A DNA stretch of 64,000 bases from Apus apus (GCF_020740795.1 NC_067301.1:6076001-6140000); one strand, 5' to 3'; shown: positions 1-12,969, counted from the first letter of the stretch. The notes: generated by a model from the sequence alone, not told the origin. Translations and numbers: made by a program.

Positions 1-1325
1 GAGAAAGCAGAACATCCGTGTGTTGGGCAAGCAGGGATGAAGCAAACAAGAGGAGAAAGAGAGGACCTGGGTCTCCTTGCTCAGTACAGCCATAAGATTG
101 CTACCACTGAAGGACCATGGAGTTCTCATGTTACATAGTTTTACCTTTGCTGAAAAAAAATTACCACTGTCCTCATCTCAAGGGAGATGTTTTCAGCATT
201 TACGTGCTGAAGCTTTAGAAATGAAGCTTGAGAAAGGTTGATGTTGGTTGAACAACCAAGGCTCAAGACAGAGCTCAGGCTAACCTACAATACTCTGTTT
301 CCATTGGTCTGCCCCCTTCACTATGAAACCACAAGCATTTCAACAGATCTCTAGATTGCATTGTGTCAGGCTGCAGCTTGTAAAAAATCTGCTGTATTAG
401 CCTTTTGGTTGCTGATTTTTCAAATGCTGGCAGGCAGGCACTCACAAAAGGAAAATCCCCACCAGTTTTGGCCTTCCAGTCCATGATTTCCATAGACATC
501 TGGAATTGCCCATGCAGATGTGTCCCTGCTTCCTTAATAAAGTCTTTCAGATCTGCAGTACTTTGGACTCTTGGGAGCTCCTCCTGCTTGAAGTGACAAC
601 GTGGAGTGTCATCTTTCATTTCCCTGCTACTCCTGGTGGCTTTTATGGGCTTTTGAAGAAAGGGACAACTTCGTTGTTAGGCAGAGGGGAAGACCTGTAC
701 TGATGGGTTGAGTCCCCTTTAGGGGTTGTCTTCAGGCCCAGACTTGTTGATCTTTTCTATTTGAAGGGCATGATATCTGGCCAACATCCAACTTGAGACT
801 TTCCATTTCTAGGTACCAGGCTGGTGCCATCTTGAGACCAGCCAGGTCTTAGGAACTACCTTTATACTCCCAGCTGCCTGTAGACAAGACATTTGCCTTG
901 CCCACCTTCAGACAGCTAAATCAGTGAGTTACTTGTCAAGATCCTTTAAATCTGCCTGGAGACACAGGCAGTGTTAGCTTCAAGTGCAGAGGTGGGTGCA
1001 GATGCCCAGCATGGAGGGCCAGGAGGACTCCCAGATTCTCTCGCTCAGGGTTTAGCAAACCTGAAATGGCTGCAGCAGCACCCAGTGTCAGCGTGCACTG
1101 CTGCTGTGGCTGTTCAGCTCTTCAGACCTGTTTCTTCCTTGTTTCAGTGCTTCTTCACCTGTGGTTCAGCCTGCTCTGGCTCCATGCATCTGCAGCTCCA
1201 GCCAGTTCCCCCTGCTGCCCCCGTCCTCTCCAGCCCCGCGCTCCCCACATTCTTCTGAAAGGATTTAATGATTGGCATCTTTTTTGTTCATGTTTTGAAA
1301 TGTAAATAAAGAATTTTGTTAAAAT
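1..1325 (+). other. 3' end of an unidentified plus-strand gene (3' UTR)
   Basis: A clean AATAAA signal lies at 1305-1310 and is followed by a GT-rich stretch, so a plus-strand transcript probably ends near 1325. No clear terminal coding exon is recognised. One possibility is an exon starting after the AG at 988-989 and ending at the TAG at 1053-1055, with a tail reading EGQEDSQILSLRV, but the tract before that AG is poor in pyrimidines. In mammals the gene upstream of YBX1 on the same strand is PPIH, so this could be its long 3' UTR. That is inferred from gene order only; the PPIH C-terminal sequence was not found here. Confidence 0.4.
275..619 (-). CDS. Unrecognised 114-codon ORF, possibly spurious
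   Basis: This is an open frame of 114 codons on the minus strand, open for about 17 more codons upstream of its first Met. The translation looks protein-like: it has mixed charge, several Phe and Trp, and no low-complexity runs, for example CHFKQEELPRVQ near the start and FPFVSACLPAFEKS in the middle. I do not recognise a family. It lies antisense to the presumed 3' UTR of the plus-strand gene. It could be a retrocopy, an exon of an unknown minus-strand gene, or chance. No promoter, poly(A) signal or splice context supports it. Confidence 0.15.
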   Translation of the reverse strand: MKDDTPRCHFKQEELPRVQSTADLKDFIKEAGTHLHGQFQMSMEIMDWKAKTGGDFPFVSACLPAFEKSATKRLIQQIFYKLQPDTMQSRDLLKCLWFHSEGGRPMETEYCRLA

Positions 1326-3700
1326 ACGTGTGCAGTGCACGTCAGCTAACGTGCTTGGGAGCAGATGACTCAAGTGAGGAGGGCTGTAGCATCTTTAGCA
1401 AGGTGTGTAATCCCCAGCTGATTCAGTGGGGAACATGTAGTGCCTGTGCTATTGAGGGGTGTTGCTGCTGGGCATTTGCAAAGGGGGAAGGAAGGAGTGA
1501 AAGGAGCATAGCAGAGAACAGAGGGCTTTTTCCCTTTGAGAGGAAGGTTGAAAATTCCCAATGTGGAAGAGAAAACTGGGCCCAAATGACAGCTGTGATA
1601 GAAAGGTGATGGAAAAGAGAAACTCGGCGGCCTCTCCTGCTCAGGAAGCGTGTGCAGATCCCCATGCCCTGTGGGGCTGAGGCAGGAGCTTGGCTCCAGA
1701 GCACTCCAGGGAGCTCAGCCTGCCCACTGCAATGCTGAGGTTTATACATCTGGCTGCAGGCACCCAAATTCACCCTGGTTTTCACGAGGCAAAGCAGCTT
1801 ACTCCTGGGTCGAGGCTCAGCAGCCCTTTCTCAGCCCGATGTATTTACATTATGGTGTATTTACATTAGATACTGTGATCAGCTGGTTGCTCCTCCTGCA
1901 GGGCAGAGCTGCCCAAAATGAACACTGGCAAATCCATTACAACCTCTTGGAAAGCTGTTCCAGTGGCTAATTATGTCCCATTGTGGTTCTCTTAGAAGCT
2001 GCATGTATAGAGTTTCAGCTTTCCAGTTTGTGTATCTTGCTGTTCCTCAGCTGCTGGCTGAAAGTCTTCTCAAAGACCACATTTTTGGGTTTAATTCCCC
2101 CATGTTGTCCCCCTTCACTTCTGTTGTATAGCCATTCTTTCTCTTAGCTCCAGTGTTTCCACCAGCTGTGGTTGCTGCAACTGGAGACAGCTTTTATGAT
2201 TGTTTCTCTGAGGAGCAGATGAGCCTCTGGGCCCTGCAGTGTTGCCCCCCCAAAGAGCTGTTGGGTGGCCCACATTTTCTTCTGTAGGTGGATGGCCTTG
2301 ACATCCTCACAAGCTTCAGCACTGAAATGTGTTTTCTCCTGAGTTTTCTCCCTCTTGCATCGTGGATTCCCTCTTGGACTTTGTATTTTAAGACTTGTTT
2401 TTCAATAGACTTTACTGAGCATCACCCAGTTTTGATCCTGTGGTTTCAAGGTGACGATCCTGATGGAGGTCCCTTGCAGAATTGTGTTGTTGTTTTAAAG
2501 CTCCTTGTTAGCTGAGTTGGAGAGCTCATGGAAAAGATGCCAAGACAGCTTATCAAGACCTATCTCCACAAACCCACAGTGGTTGTTGTGGAGGGTTGAC
2601 CTTGGTCCCATCTGAGCCCCTCACCTGGCTATGGTGTCATGTGGGAAGAGTTTCTGGCTTCTACTTTTCACACTAGGATGTGGGAAATCAACAGTAATTT
2701 ATGGGTGATGCTGTAAGCACTGATCCCAGGGGGACACGTGGTGGTCACAAAGGTGGTGGGAGTGGTGGGTCAGCTCTCAGAGAGTGTGGTGGTTGCTGGT
2801 GACTTTTCCCTCCTCTTACGTGGGAGGAATCACATCACCAAGAACTATCCACATTTTTCAAGTGGCCAAGGAAGTCACTTGGTGGACAAGAAGGCTGGGT
2901 TTCCCTGGACCTTCCCTCTGGGGTGTCCAGCAGAGATCTTGGATCTCTCTGAGTTGCTCTAATGTGAAGACATAGGGGATAGAGGCAAAGAGATGAGAGG
3001 TGGTCATGAAAGGCTCCATCAACATAAAGAACCCAGGGGTCACGTTTTCCCAAGTGTCTGGGTGAGGAGGAGGGCTCAGGGGAAGGAAAGCTGTCCTCCA
3101 CACCGTTCCCCCCCCACCTCAAGCAGAGAACATCCACGGGGAAGGGAAGGATGGGATGCTCATTCAGGCTAATTGAAGACAAGCCTTTGAAGAGCCCTCT
3201 CAGCCCGGCTCTTAAATGGCTCAAGTCAGACGCCCTTGATCTTGGGTAACTGCCCAGGCAGGTGCAACGGCCAGAGGAGCCTGGAGGAGCGAGGCAAAGA
3301 CAAGCAGAGCATCTGCAGCAGGGGGGCTTCGAGGGGCGCCTTGGCGGGCTCCGAAACGCCCGTAGCTCTCCCCTCTGCCCCAGGAGGGCTGGCGCTGCCT
3401 GCACCCGGGTCTGACCGCCCCCCCGGGGGTCAATCGGGTCCGCCAACCGTGGCACCGGGACCCGTCCGTCCCCGGCTGGTTCCGATGCGTTCCCTGCCCG
3501 GAACGGCCCGTTGCGAGCAGCTCCAGCTCTGGCAGCTCCACCCAGTAACGCTGGCGGGCTCCAGGGAAGCGGCAGGGCTGCGGCTGCCCTGGCGAGGGGC
3601 CGGGGCCGGGGCCGCCCCCGCGCTCGCCCCGCGGGTCGGTCGGGCCAGGTGCCGGTCCCGGCGCGGGGCGTGAGCGGGTCTCGAACTCGCGGCTGCACCG
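1326..3700. other. Intergenic DNA upstream of YBX1
   Basis: No gene is recognised. The GC content rises sharply from about 3300, where the CpG island of YBX1 begins. The long minus-strand open frame over 2835-3764 is a by-product of this GC-rich, stop-poor island. Confidence 0.6.
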
Positions 3701-3760
3701 GCCGGAGCCGCCACATGGTCGCGGGCGCTTCCCGGGCGGGGCCGCTGGGGGCGGCGGCGG

Positions 3761-3964
3761 CCAATCAGAGCGCGGGGGCGGGGACTGCGGGCGGGCCGGT
3801 AAGGCGAAACGAGCCTGGCAGCCGCGTCCGGAGCAGCCAATGGGCGCGCGAGCCCGTGGAAAGGCAGGCGGCTCCACCAATAGGCGTTCAGCGGGAGGCG
3901 GGGCCTGAGTGGGGATGAGCCAATGAGCGCTCCGTCCGGTTAACGGGCGGGAGGAACGGCCAAT
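3761..3964 (+). promoter_or_regulatory. YBX1: YBX1 promoter with five CCAAT boxes
   Basis: Five CCAAT pentamers, all in the same orientation, lie at 3761-3765, 3837-3841, 3877-3881, 3920-3924 and 3960-3964. The last four are 40, 43 and 40 bp apart. The region is a CpG island without a TATA box. The transcript probably starts near 4010, where the sequence begins to match the mammalian YBX1 5' UTR (gccatt...gttcgatcggta). CCAAT boxes are classically bound by NF-Y. The inverted form is the Y-box after which the YBX1 protein is named. Confidence 0.75.
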
Positions 3965-4188
3965 CGCGCGTCGCGCGGGCGGGGCGCGCAGGGTGGCTAG
4001 CCGGTGCGGGCCGCCATTGTGGCCAGTTCGATCGGTATCGGGAGCGGAGAGCGGAGCTCAGCGAGCCCGGAGCAGGGAGCAGCCCCCCCCCCCCCCCCCA
4101 CGGCCGGCCTCAGTCACCATCTACACCGCGGGAGGCGGCGCAAACAGCCCAGTCACCACCACCGTCCGCAAACCGAACAGCCGCCGCC

Positions 4189-7100
4189 ATGAGCAGCGAG
4201 GCCGAGACCCAGCCGCCCGCCGCCCCCGTCCCCGCGGCGGCCCCCGCCGCCGCCCCCGCCGACTCTAAACCCAACGGCGGGACCGGGAACGGAGGCAGCG
4301 GCCTGGCCTCGGCGGCACCTCCCGCCGGCGGGGACAAGAAGGTCATCGGTGAGGGCCGGGGGGGGGGGTCGGGCGGTTGGGGCGGCCCGGGCAGCGCCGC
4401 GATCCCCTTCCCCCTTCCCCCTTCCCGCGCCATCGCTGAGGGGCGGCGCGCGCCCCCGCGGCCGTTGGGCGCGCGCCCCCCCCCCTCCAACCCCCAACCC
4501 CCCCCCCCTTTTTTTCCCCCTCCCGCGCGCGCCGCGGGGCCCCGCGTGCCGGCGGGTGGGGGCGGGGCGGCTCAAGATGTCGGCCACGCGCGGCCTTTGT
4601 GCGGCGCCGCCACGTGCCCCTGACGCCGCCTTCCTCCCCCCTTCCCCCCCTTCTTCTTCTTCTTCTTCTCCCCGCTTCTCTTCTCCCCCTTCCCCAGCAA
4701 CGAAGGTTCTGGGCACAGTGAAATGGTTCAACGTGCGGAACGGTTACGGCTTCATCAACAGGTGAGCCCCGCGGGTGGGGTGTGGGGGGGGGGGGGGGGG
4801 CTCGGCAGCGCCTTCCTGCCGGCGGGAAGGTGGGGAGGGGGTTTTGGTGGGTTGTTTAGGGTTTTTTTTTTGGGGGAGGGGGGGGGTGCTGTGCAGCGCC
4901 TGGAGCCCACGCGGGGTCGGTGTCAGCCGGGGCGGGGGGGGGGTTTGGAAAGGAGCCGGAGATGGGCAGGGAGAGGGAGCGACGTGGAGTGTCTCGAGGG
5001 GTCTGGAGAAACAAGCGTCCGGGGAGCTCTTTTTCTGACGGTAGTTGATTATAAAGGGAAAGTTGAGCACCTGGGCAGCTGTTTAAGTGTGTGAAATTGA
5101 AGGCGTCCAGTAGGAGAGGAGTCCTGGGCAGTCTCAGTGTGCTGGTTCCCTTATTTATCCCTTTGTTTAGGTCTGGTTTAAGCTTTGGGGTTTGCTTGTT
5201 TGTTTTTTTTTTTAAGTGTCTCTTCCCTTAAGACCCGATCCAAATGGTTTGCTCAGCTCCTGAGCTGATTTTGTGTCTGTAGCCTTAAAAACTTGACTCC
5301 GAGCCTGCCCTGTGTGCGTTCTTCGTGGAGGTTCTGGTGTTGACCCTCCTGCAGCCGTTGGTGCGGTAGCTTCGGGGTCTCTGGCTGTTGTGAACGTGGA
5401 CGAAGTCACAGGCCTCAAACTCTCCCTCCAGGGAAGGCTTTTTTCCTGCTTCCCTCGGGGGTGGAAGTGCTGGGGGATGTGAGTCAAGCACGGAAGCAGC
5501 AGCGGCTGGTTAAGAGCCCGCGTGGCTTCCCTGGTCGTTCACTTGGCAGCTGTTGAATCCCTGAGGCTGCCGTTTGTAATGAGAAACCCAGCCTGATTTC
5601 ATGTTATCAAGAGGTTGGAGCCTCAGACCCCAACCGGGGGACAGACATTTCCTCAGCTCTGGAATCTCTCTGGCTCACACAAGGGAAACTATGGGAGTTG
5701 CTGCTGTCCTTGCTTGCCTTTGCTTCAGCTGGGTCTGCTTGCAGCTAAATTTAGCTTTGGAACTAAAATGTGGCTTTGCTGTAGGTGCACATTCACTTCC
5801 AAGTATTCCCTGTGTTCTTGAAATGTTCAAAGTCCATTTCTGTTCTGAAATAACTGGTTTTAAAGCTGAGTATCTGTCAGCTGTTTCTCACAGTTATCAA
5901 ATTAAGAAATGGATGTGCAGGCCACTGACTTAGTCCTTTTACTAAGGAGCAGCACATAGATAGCTGGCTTTGTATTTAGTGCTTTGCTGGACTTAACAGT
6001 GGTGGTTTCTTTCTTCATCTGTCTCCTTGTTTGATTTGTTTTTTATTTAGGTGTTAAAGGTATTGAGGGGAGAATAATTTAGTGCAAAGATAAGCTAAAG
6101 GGCTTGCTGGGCCCTCAGAATGGGGGGTTTCTCGTTTCAGGTTTAGAGAAAGTAATCAATATTCCTGTTACACCATCCAGTAGGTTTGCTGCTTCTAGAT
6201 GTGCTTGCTTGAAAACACCATCAAGAATCACGTGGCAGACACTGAACTTCAAAATTTACTGGAATATTTTTTAACCATGTGTAGACCTTGAGCTGTATCT
6301 GTGTAATTGAGTCGTTTGTTGATCTCAAACTCCAGTGTGCTCTGAAATGGAAGCTGGGTTTTTCTGAAGGCCTTTAAAAACTAAAACATCTGGTGGGGTC
6401 CAAACATCAAACTTAAGCAAGAGCATAGAGAATCCATTCTTGCAGAGCACAGATGAGAGCACTTCTGCCACCCTTCAGAGTGAAGGAAAGTGCTGAGCAC
6501 GTTTTTTACTGCAAACCTGTTACTGGGCTTTTCTTGAAGGATTTCAGGTTTTGAAGCATCTAATAAGAGAACTTGCATTGCAAAGAAGTATTTGGGCTCA
6601 GGACTTGTAAGGGCTTCTGGATGCTGCATTGTGTGGCCTTGGAGATAAACTGCCTCATCAGACTGGCTCTGCTTTGTTGCATTTTGACTGGCTTCTTCCA
6701 GTAGCCTTTGAAACCTGTAGGCAACAATTCCATGAGGAAACAGGGTGACTTCTTTTTCCTGGTGCTTTCTGACAGAATAGCCACAGCTTGGATTGAATTT
6801 TTGGAAAGGTCTTAGTTGTCATCCTTGTGTTTTAAAGCCAGTTGTGAGGTACACCTGGCTTTACCTTAGGAAAAAAAATAAAAAGAGACACACAAATTCC
6901 GTGATTCTGTCAGCAGAACCTGTAAGCTCTCCAGTTCTGAGTACATTTGTGCATAAGTTTGTTTTGTCTTTAATCAGTGATGTCACTCTAGGAAATAAGA
7001 GCCACTTTGCTATTGATCCAAACCATTCCACAGACTGATGCACTAATTCTGCAGCGGAGCTCGGGGGGTGTGATGCAAGCCTTGATGTGTGGCCCTAAGT

Positions 7101-10100
7101 TTGTCAGGAGTGGTGGAGATGACACCTACAGCTCTCAGACCAGCCTGGAGGCTGTTTTTGGCTGTGCCACTTAATCACAGAGAAGAAACTTTACTGCTGT
7201 CCCTTGGTATCGTGTTGTGCTTGTCCAGCTGCAAGGTGGTGATTTTGGAAAGGTGTCATGATCATGCTGAAGGATGCTTTTGGATTCTTCTAGGTACAGA
7301 CTTGAGCTGTTTTGTGTTTCTTGTGAGGGGAGAAGCCCAAGCTCTCCTGCTCTGTGCTCAAAAATGCAGCTTGACTAACTTAACCCTCCTGCGTTCAGTG
7401 GTCAGCTAGTGTGTTGCTCCTTAAATGAAGGAGACATTGAGGCTGAGAGGATGTAGCTTTCTGGAGGGAGAGGGGTGATGCCATAGCAGTTACAAAGATT
7501 GCCCCAGCCCATTTGTACAGAACACTACCAGAAATGATTGACTGGTCACTGTCAGTTGCTCTTTCTTCTTCAGACATCTGGATTGGTGGGATACAAAGTA
7601 CAGAGGGGTGTGCAGGAGGGAGGAAGAATGCTTTCACAAGCAACCTACTGCTGGACTTCAGCCTGTGCTCTGAACCTTGTGCAGGCTACCTGACAATCTC
7701 TACTTCAAGCAGCAGGCAGTAGGGGGCTAGTTGAGAGCAGGTTGAGATGCAAAGCTGATGCTGCAGGCTAGTTGTCTTGGCAGTTTCCTGTTTTGACCCC
7801 ACCCCAAACTGACTTTTGAGACTGGACTAATTTACATTTCATACACAAATTCCAATTTTCTGTTGTCTTGCAGGAATGACACCAAGGAAGATGTGTTTGT
7901 CCATCAGGTAAGATTTCCTTGAAAGAGAAATGTGTTGCCTCTCTGAAACTTGCTAGGCATGACCTCTGTAAGCAGGATTGAAATTGTGGAAGGGCCTCAG
8001 GTTTCACAAGAACTGTAACTTGAACACAGTTGTTCTCTAACTAATGGCTCATAAGTAGAGCTTGCCTGCTTTTGGGGGTTTGCATATCCTGGGACTTGAG
8101 AATAACTGACTGAGGTCCAGTTAAGTTGCCTTGTGCATTAATATAGTTGCTGGCATCTGAAATGAAGTTAAATTACTAGCTTGCAGGAGGGAGAGAAATT
8201 AATTGGCCTATAATAAGGCTGAAGTGCCAGTGAAGACTTTTGTCTTCAGGCAAAAATTTTATGGAATTTATGGTTCCAGGCTTCTGATAAAAGCCTGAAA
8301 ACTTTTTAATAGATACTTGTTCAGTTAAACAGAGATGTATACTTTATTTGTGGGGAAAATTGTCCAGAATGAGACTGCACACCACACCTGTGCTTTATTT
8401 CACAGAGCAGGTTGGCCTTTAGTCCTTGGTGTCTGACTTGTAAGTCTGTGATCGGCTCTTGTGTTTTTACCCTTCCTGTCTTAGGATGTCTTGTGAAGCA
8501 ACCCCCAAAGAGTTCTTAGTGCAGTATGGTTTACTTCTGGCATTTCAGAGTCCATGGATTGTTCTTTTGTTTCAAGTTGGGGATATACTGCTGGTTTTGT
8601 AAACAAAGGGAAGATAAAGTAACCCCTGGGAAGTGTCTTGACTTGAGCTTTCAGCTTCTTCCTTGTGCTGTCTCTGAATCACTTGCTAATATGTGGAGGC
8701 ATTTATTTATTAAAGGCTGTTCTCTAATGGGCAGTGTAGAGAGGCCAAGTGACTCTGCTGTGTTTCTGTGTATGGAGACAGGAATATAGACCCTGAAGGA
8801 AAGCTTTCAGACTTTATTACTCAATTTGCAAGTAGGGTAACTTGTAAGTGACCTTGACTTAATGTCTGATTTCCAGACTTGCTATGTAAGTACTGACTGT
8901 TTCTAAAAGCACAGTTTGGCAGTTATTTGTTTTAATTTAATAACTTTCACAGTAAGCCAGTTTGGCAGGACTCATCTGAAAGAAATTCCCTTGTTTCAGG
9001 AGTTAAGAGCTGGGGATGTATTTTCCCACCCCCATTATCAAGCCTGGGTCTCATGAAGTTCTACTGTTGCAATAAGGTTTCCTGTCTTTCCCTAAAATCA
9101 CTGCTTTATAGGCTAAAATGGGGATGTTCTCCAATAGCTTTTGCTCCATTTAGGGAAAAAAATCTAGTTGACTTCTATTGCTGGTATTTTTCATAAAGTT
9201 GTTACTCTTGTATTACTGTTCAGTTAAAGTGTTTGATAAGCAGAATGTGACTGAGTGGTACGTGTTGAGTATTATCTGTCAAAAATCCATTGCTGAAAGG
9301 CACAGATAATGGGGTGGTTTCTAGTAATGTCATTTAATGGATAGATACTGACACAAAGGCTTGTCTGGTGCTGATGCCTTGGAAGGGCTAATCCTCGGTG
9401 TATAGTAAAGAGGTGGAGTAGATTTGTGATTAATTGGTAAACTTTGTGGCTGAAGTGATGGTATTAAAGGTCTTGGAGAAAGAAATCCCTTAATATCTGG
9501 CCACTGATGTGTTTACACTGCTTGGGACTGTCTCATGTGCATGTAGGCTCCTGCAGGCTGTGGTGCTGTGCCCATGGCAGAGGACTGGAGATCCCAGTGT
9601 GTGATGGGAAGGGCTCATACCTTGGTGCTTGTACTTCAGAGGGGTGTTGAATGCTAAACCCTGGTGAGGAACACCAGGCCCAATGTGTATGGGGGGGGGG
9701 GCAGTCTGTTTGGTTGTTTTCAAACTGCTTTTTCAGCTGGCAGGCAGCCTGTTGACAGATGTTTCTAGCCATGTGTAACACGTTTCAGATGAGCCAGAAC
9801 TATAATCATAGAGGTAAATTTTACGGCTTCCTTGATTTTTCACCGTGTTTTAATTGCTTTTCAGGAGCACAGGTCTTCCTCCTAAGGTAGCAGATAATCA
9901 AAATCCTTAATGTCAAAAGTCTTCAGGTACATTTAGTAGTATTTTCACGCTGTGCCTGTAGATGTAATTCTGTGTTATGTTGTTAGACTGCCATAAAGAA
10001 GAATAACCCCAGGAAGTACCTCCGCAGCGTAGGAGATGGAGAGACCGTGGAGTTTGATGTGGTTGAGGGAGAAAAGGTAAGTTGGTCTCCTGGGTGTCAG

Positions 10101-11263
10101 TGTGCACAGAGAACTCGGTCTGTAGACTTTGGTGTGGTGCGCGTGGTTTGAGTCGGTGCCTGATGACATCCAAGGAGATGAATGGGTTTCCATTGTTTTA
10201 CAGCGTGGATGTAAATTGTAGCTCGGCAGTAAATTATATTATGCCACGACTGATTTGATGCTGCTGTTACCTACCTCACGCTGTCTTCTTGCTCTTCAGG
10301 GTGCTGAGGCAGCTAATGTCACAGGTCCTGGTGGAGTTCCAGTGCAAGGCAGTAAATACGCAGCAGACCGTAACCATTACAGGCGGTATCCGCGTCGCAG
10401 GGGTCCTCCACGCAACTACCAGCAAAACTACCAGAACAGTGAGAGTGGGGAAAAGAACGAAGGAGCAGAGAACATCCCAGAAGGCCAAGCCCAGCAGCGC
10501 CGTCCCTACCGCAGGCGGCGGTACCCACCTTACTATATGCGTAGGCCCTATGGGCGTCGACCACAATATTCCAACCCTCCCGTGCAGGGAGAGATCGTGG
10601 AGGTAAGGTTGGCTGAGAGCGTGGTGCTCAGCTGGCTGGGTTCCTTTGGGGCAGGGTGAATTGTGTTCGCTTCCCATGTGAACTGGAAGAAACCAGAATT
10701 CTAACACTGTGTGCTCTTGTGCCCTAGGACTGCTGCCCACCTTGTAGGTCTCGTGCTTCACCTGGCAGCCCCTCGTGGTGCTAACAGGCTTTTCCAGGTG
10801 GCTAAGATGGTTTGTTGCCTAATGTCTTCCAGGGTGCTGACAACCAGGGTGCAGGAGATCAAGGCAGACCAGTCAGGCAGAACATGTATCGAGGTTACAG
10901 ACCACGATTTCGCAGGTATGCTGCAGGCCAATTTGTATCTCTGTTTTTCTAACCTTGCCTTTTGGCAACAGAGACAGAACATGGCGGTGGTCAGATGCTG
11001 CAATGTTAAAGCCCAGCTTGACTTTCAGGGGTCCTCCTCGTCAAAGACAGCCTAGAGAGGACGGGAACGAAGAAGATAAAGAGAACCAAGGGGATGAGAC
11101 CCAAAGTCAGCAGCCACCTCAACGTCGGTACCGTCGTAACTTCAACTACCGACGCAGACGCCCCGAGAACCCTAAACCACAAGATGGCAAAGAGACGAAG
11201 GCAGCCGAACCACCAGCTGAGAACGCGTCCGCTCCCGAGGCCGAGCAGGGCGGGGCTGAGTAA
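4189..11263 (+). CDS. YBX1: Y-box binding protein 1 (YB-1)
   Basis: YB-1 is a cold-shock-domain protein that packages mRNA, controls translation and splicing, and shuttles between cytoplasm and nucleus. Coding exons are 4189-4348, 4698-4761, 7874-7907, 9987-10076, 10300-10602, 10833-10915 and 11029-11263. They sum to 969 nt, or 322 aa, against 324 in human. The N-terminus is rich in Ala and Pro. The cold-shock domain spans about residues 51-129, with RNP1 [12 protein letters not shown] at 62-73 and RNP2 VFVHQ at 82-86. The C-terminal half alternates basic Arg/Tyr-rich and acidic clusters, which is the family's RNA-binding and nuclear-localisation region, and ends in EAEQGGAE. The start context gccgccATGA is strong. 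Every junction is GT-AG and the phases agree. The 5' UTR runs from about 4010 and contains a run of C near 4084-4100. Identification is near certain. Confidence 0.98.
4651..4670. repeat. (TTC)n microsatellite in YBX1 intron 1
   Basis: About six to seven TTC units lie in the pyrimidine tract that leads to the exon 2 acceptor. The 349-bp first intron also contains long C and G runs. Confidence 0.8.
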
Positions 11264-12969
11264 ACACCGGCTTACCATCTCTACCATCATCCGGGTGGGT
11301 GTGCCTGCTGGGGGCACTGGGAGGGGGGTGGGTCCTGAGGGTCACCACCAGAGCGTCTTGAGGGACTGCAGAAAGGGTCCTGATGACTTATTTCCTTTTG
11401 ATGCTTTCCTTGAATTGTTTTGCCTGGCAAGGTTTGGATTGTTCTTGCTGGTATTTGCTGTAACCAAACTGGCTGCACTGGTTAGTGGCAGCAAATCCAA
11501 ACTGAGATTTGGCTGCACAAACGCTGGTTGATCAGGAGGACCTTGACAGGCTTTAATTGTCATTGCTGGAGTCACTGCCTAGAATACTGTTGGTCTTAAT
11601 CTTGGCTGTGCTCAGTTGATCAGGCTCACCCCAGTGTTCACTGTAATGCACAGTAATCCCAGCAGTGCTGGTGTAGTGTCTTGGGAGAAGCAGGTGCTGG
11701 GATTTCCTTGACTCTGGAAGTGTCTGAGCTTTTCTTGCTTTGTCCCAAAGGAGAACTGAATAGCACTGAGACCTCCCAGCAGTGATTTCTAGAAAGCTGA
11801 CACAGAATTTGCCAGAGCATCTCAGTAAAATCTTTCTTTCTAAACAAATAAGTGCTGGAAAACTGGTAGAGAAAGAAGGTCCTTTTTATGGAGCATCCAG
11901 GGTGGTCAGAGTGCAGTGGTGCTGGGGGGGCTGGCTACTTAGGAGGATTGTGTAAAGGCTGGTGTTGGAACGTGTTCATTGCAAGGTAGACTGGCTGTGT
12001 GCTGTCTTGATGGACAGTTGTGCTCATTTGGGAATGTTTTCATTGCTAAGACTTGTCCTGTTTTTTGGCCAACACCTTTTTTTTTCCTGTTCCTCCTCTC
12101 TCTTTCCCTGTATTTCTTCTCTCCAGTGTTCATGTCCTGTTCCTGTTGTCTCTCACTGCCTGGAGGGCAGGCAAGTGGAAAGATGTAGTTAGGCTGTAGT
12201 GGGAGTGGTAATGAGTGGTCACATTAATGGGATGAGCTGGGAGTGCAGGAATTGGGCATGCAAGAGTAGCTTGATGTCAGCAGCAGCCACAGACATCTCC
12301 CAGCTGTGAGATCTTAGGGGCTCATTCTTCAAGGGCTGGGATCCTGTTCTGTTGTTGTGCAGGTGGATTACCTGATAGCTTACAGTGTTCTCTGTGTGCT
12401 GTGTCAGCCTTTGTTTTATTCTGGTGTTCATCTTAATGGTTAACACAAGATGGATGAATTTTTAATATGGTGGGATTCAGAGAAACACCCAAGATGGCAC
12501 TTGGGTTGCTCTTCCTGTTTGTTGATAGTATTGGAGAATATAAACTGTGGTTTCTGTGGTCTGAGCAGTGACTTTCTGAAGCCACACTGCCTAGGTTAGG
12601 CACAGGTAGAAATCTGCTCTTCAGCCATCTTCTGAAGATCTTCAGTTGTCCTCCTGCCTTCCCAGGGGTTATCTCAGAGTTCAAAAGCTGCATTTCCAGG
12701 CTGGTCTCACAGGACTGGAGCTGTGTGTTGGCTGCAGAGCCCAGTGGGAGCATCTCTCCCCAGGAGGCCAGTGAGGGGACAGGGTTACATGGGATTCCAT
12801 TGTGCTTCAATTTAAAGTTTTCTCTTTCTGGAGTGCTGTGCATTTGTGTTTCGTGGAACATGGCTGTTCTGGTCACTGAAAGTGGGCTGATGAGTGGCAG
12901 TGTAGTGGACAAAATACCTGTGTAAGCCTCTGACACCTGTCTGATCTTTCTTTTTCCTCTCTTTTTCAG

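Noticed and set aside
3665-3690. tRNA B-box-like sequence on the minus strand (gagttcgagacccgc)
   Set aside because: No A box or cloverleaf arms could be formed with the flanking sequence.
2835-3764. Minus-strand ORF of 309 codons upstream of YBX1
   Set aside because: CpG-island frame of Arg/Pro/Ala composition with no recognisable domain. Divergent transcription from the island cannot be excluded but no gene is visible.
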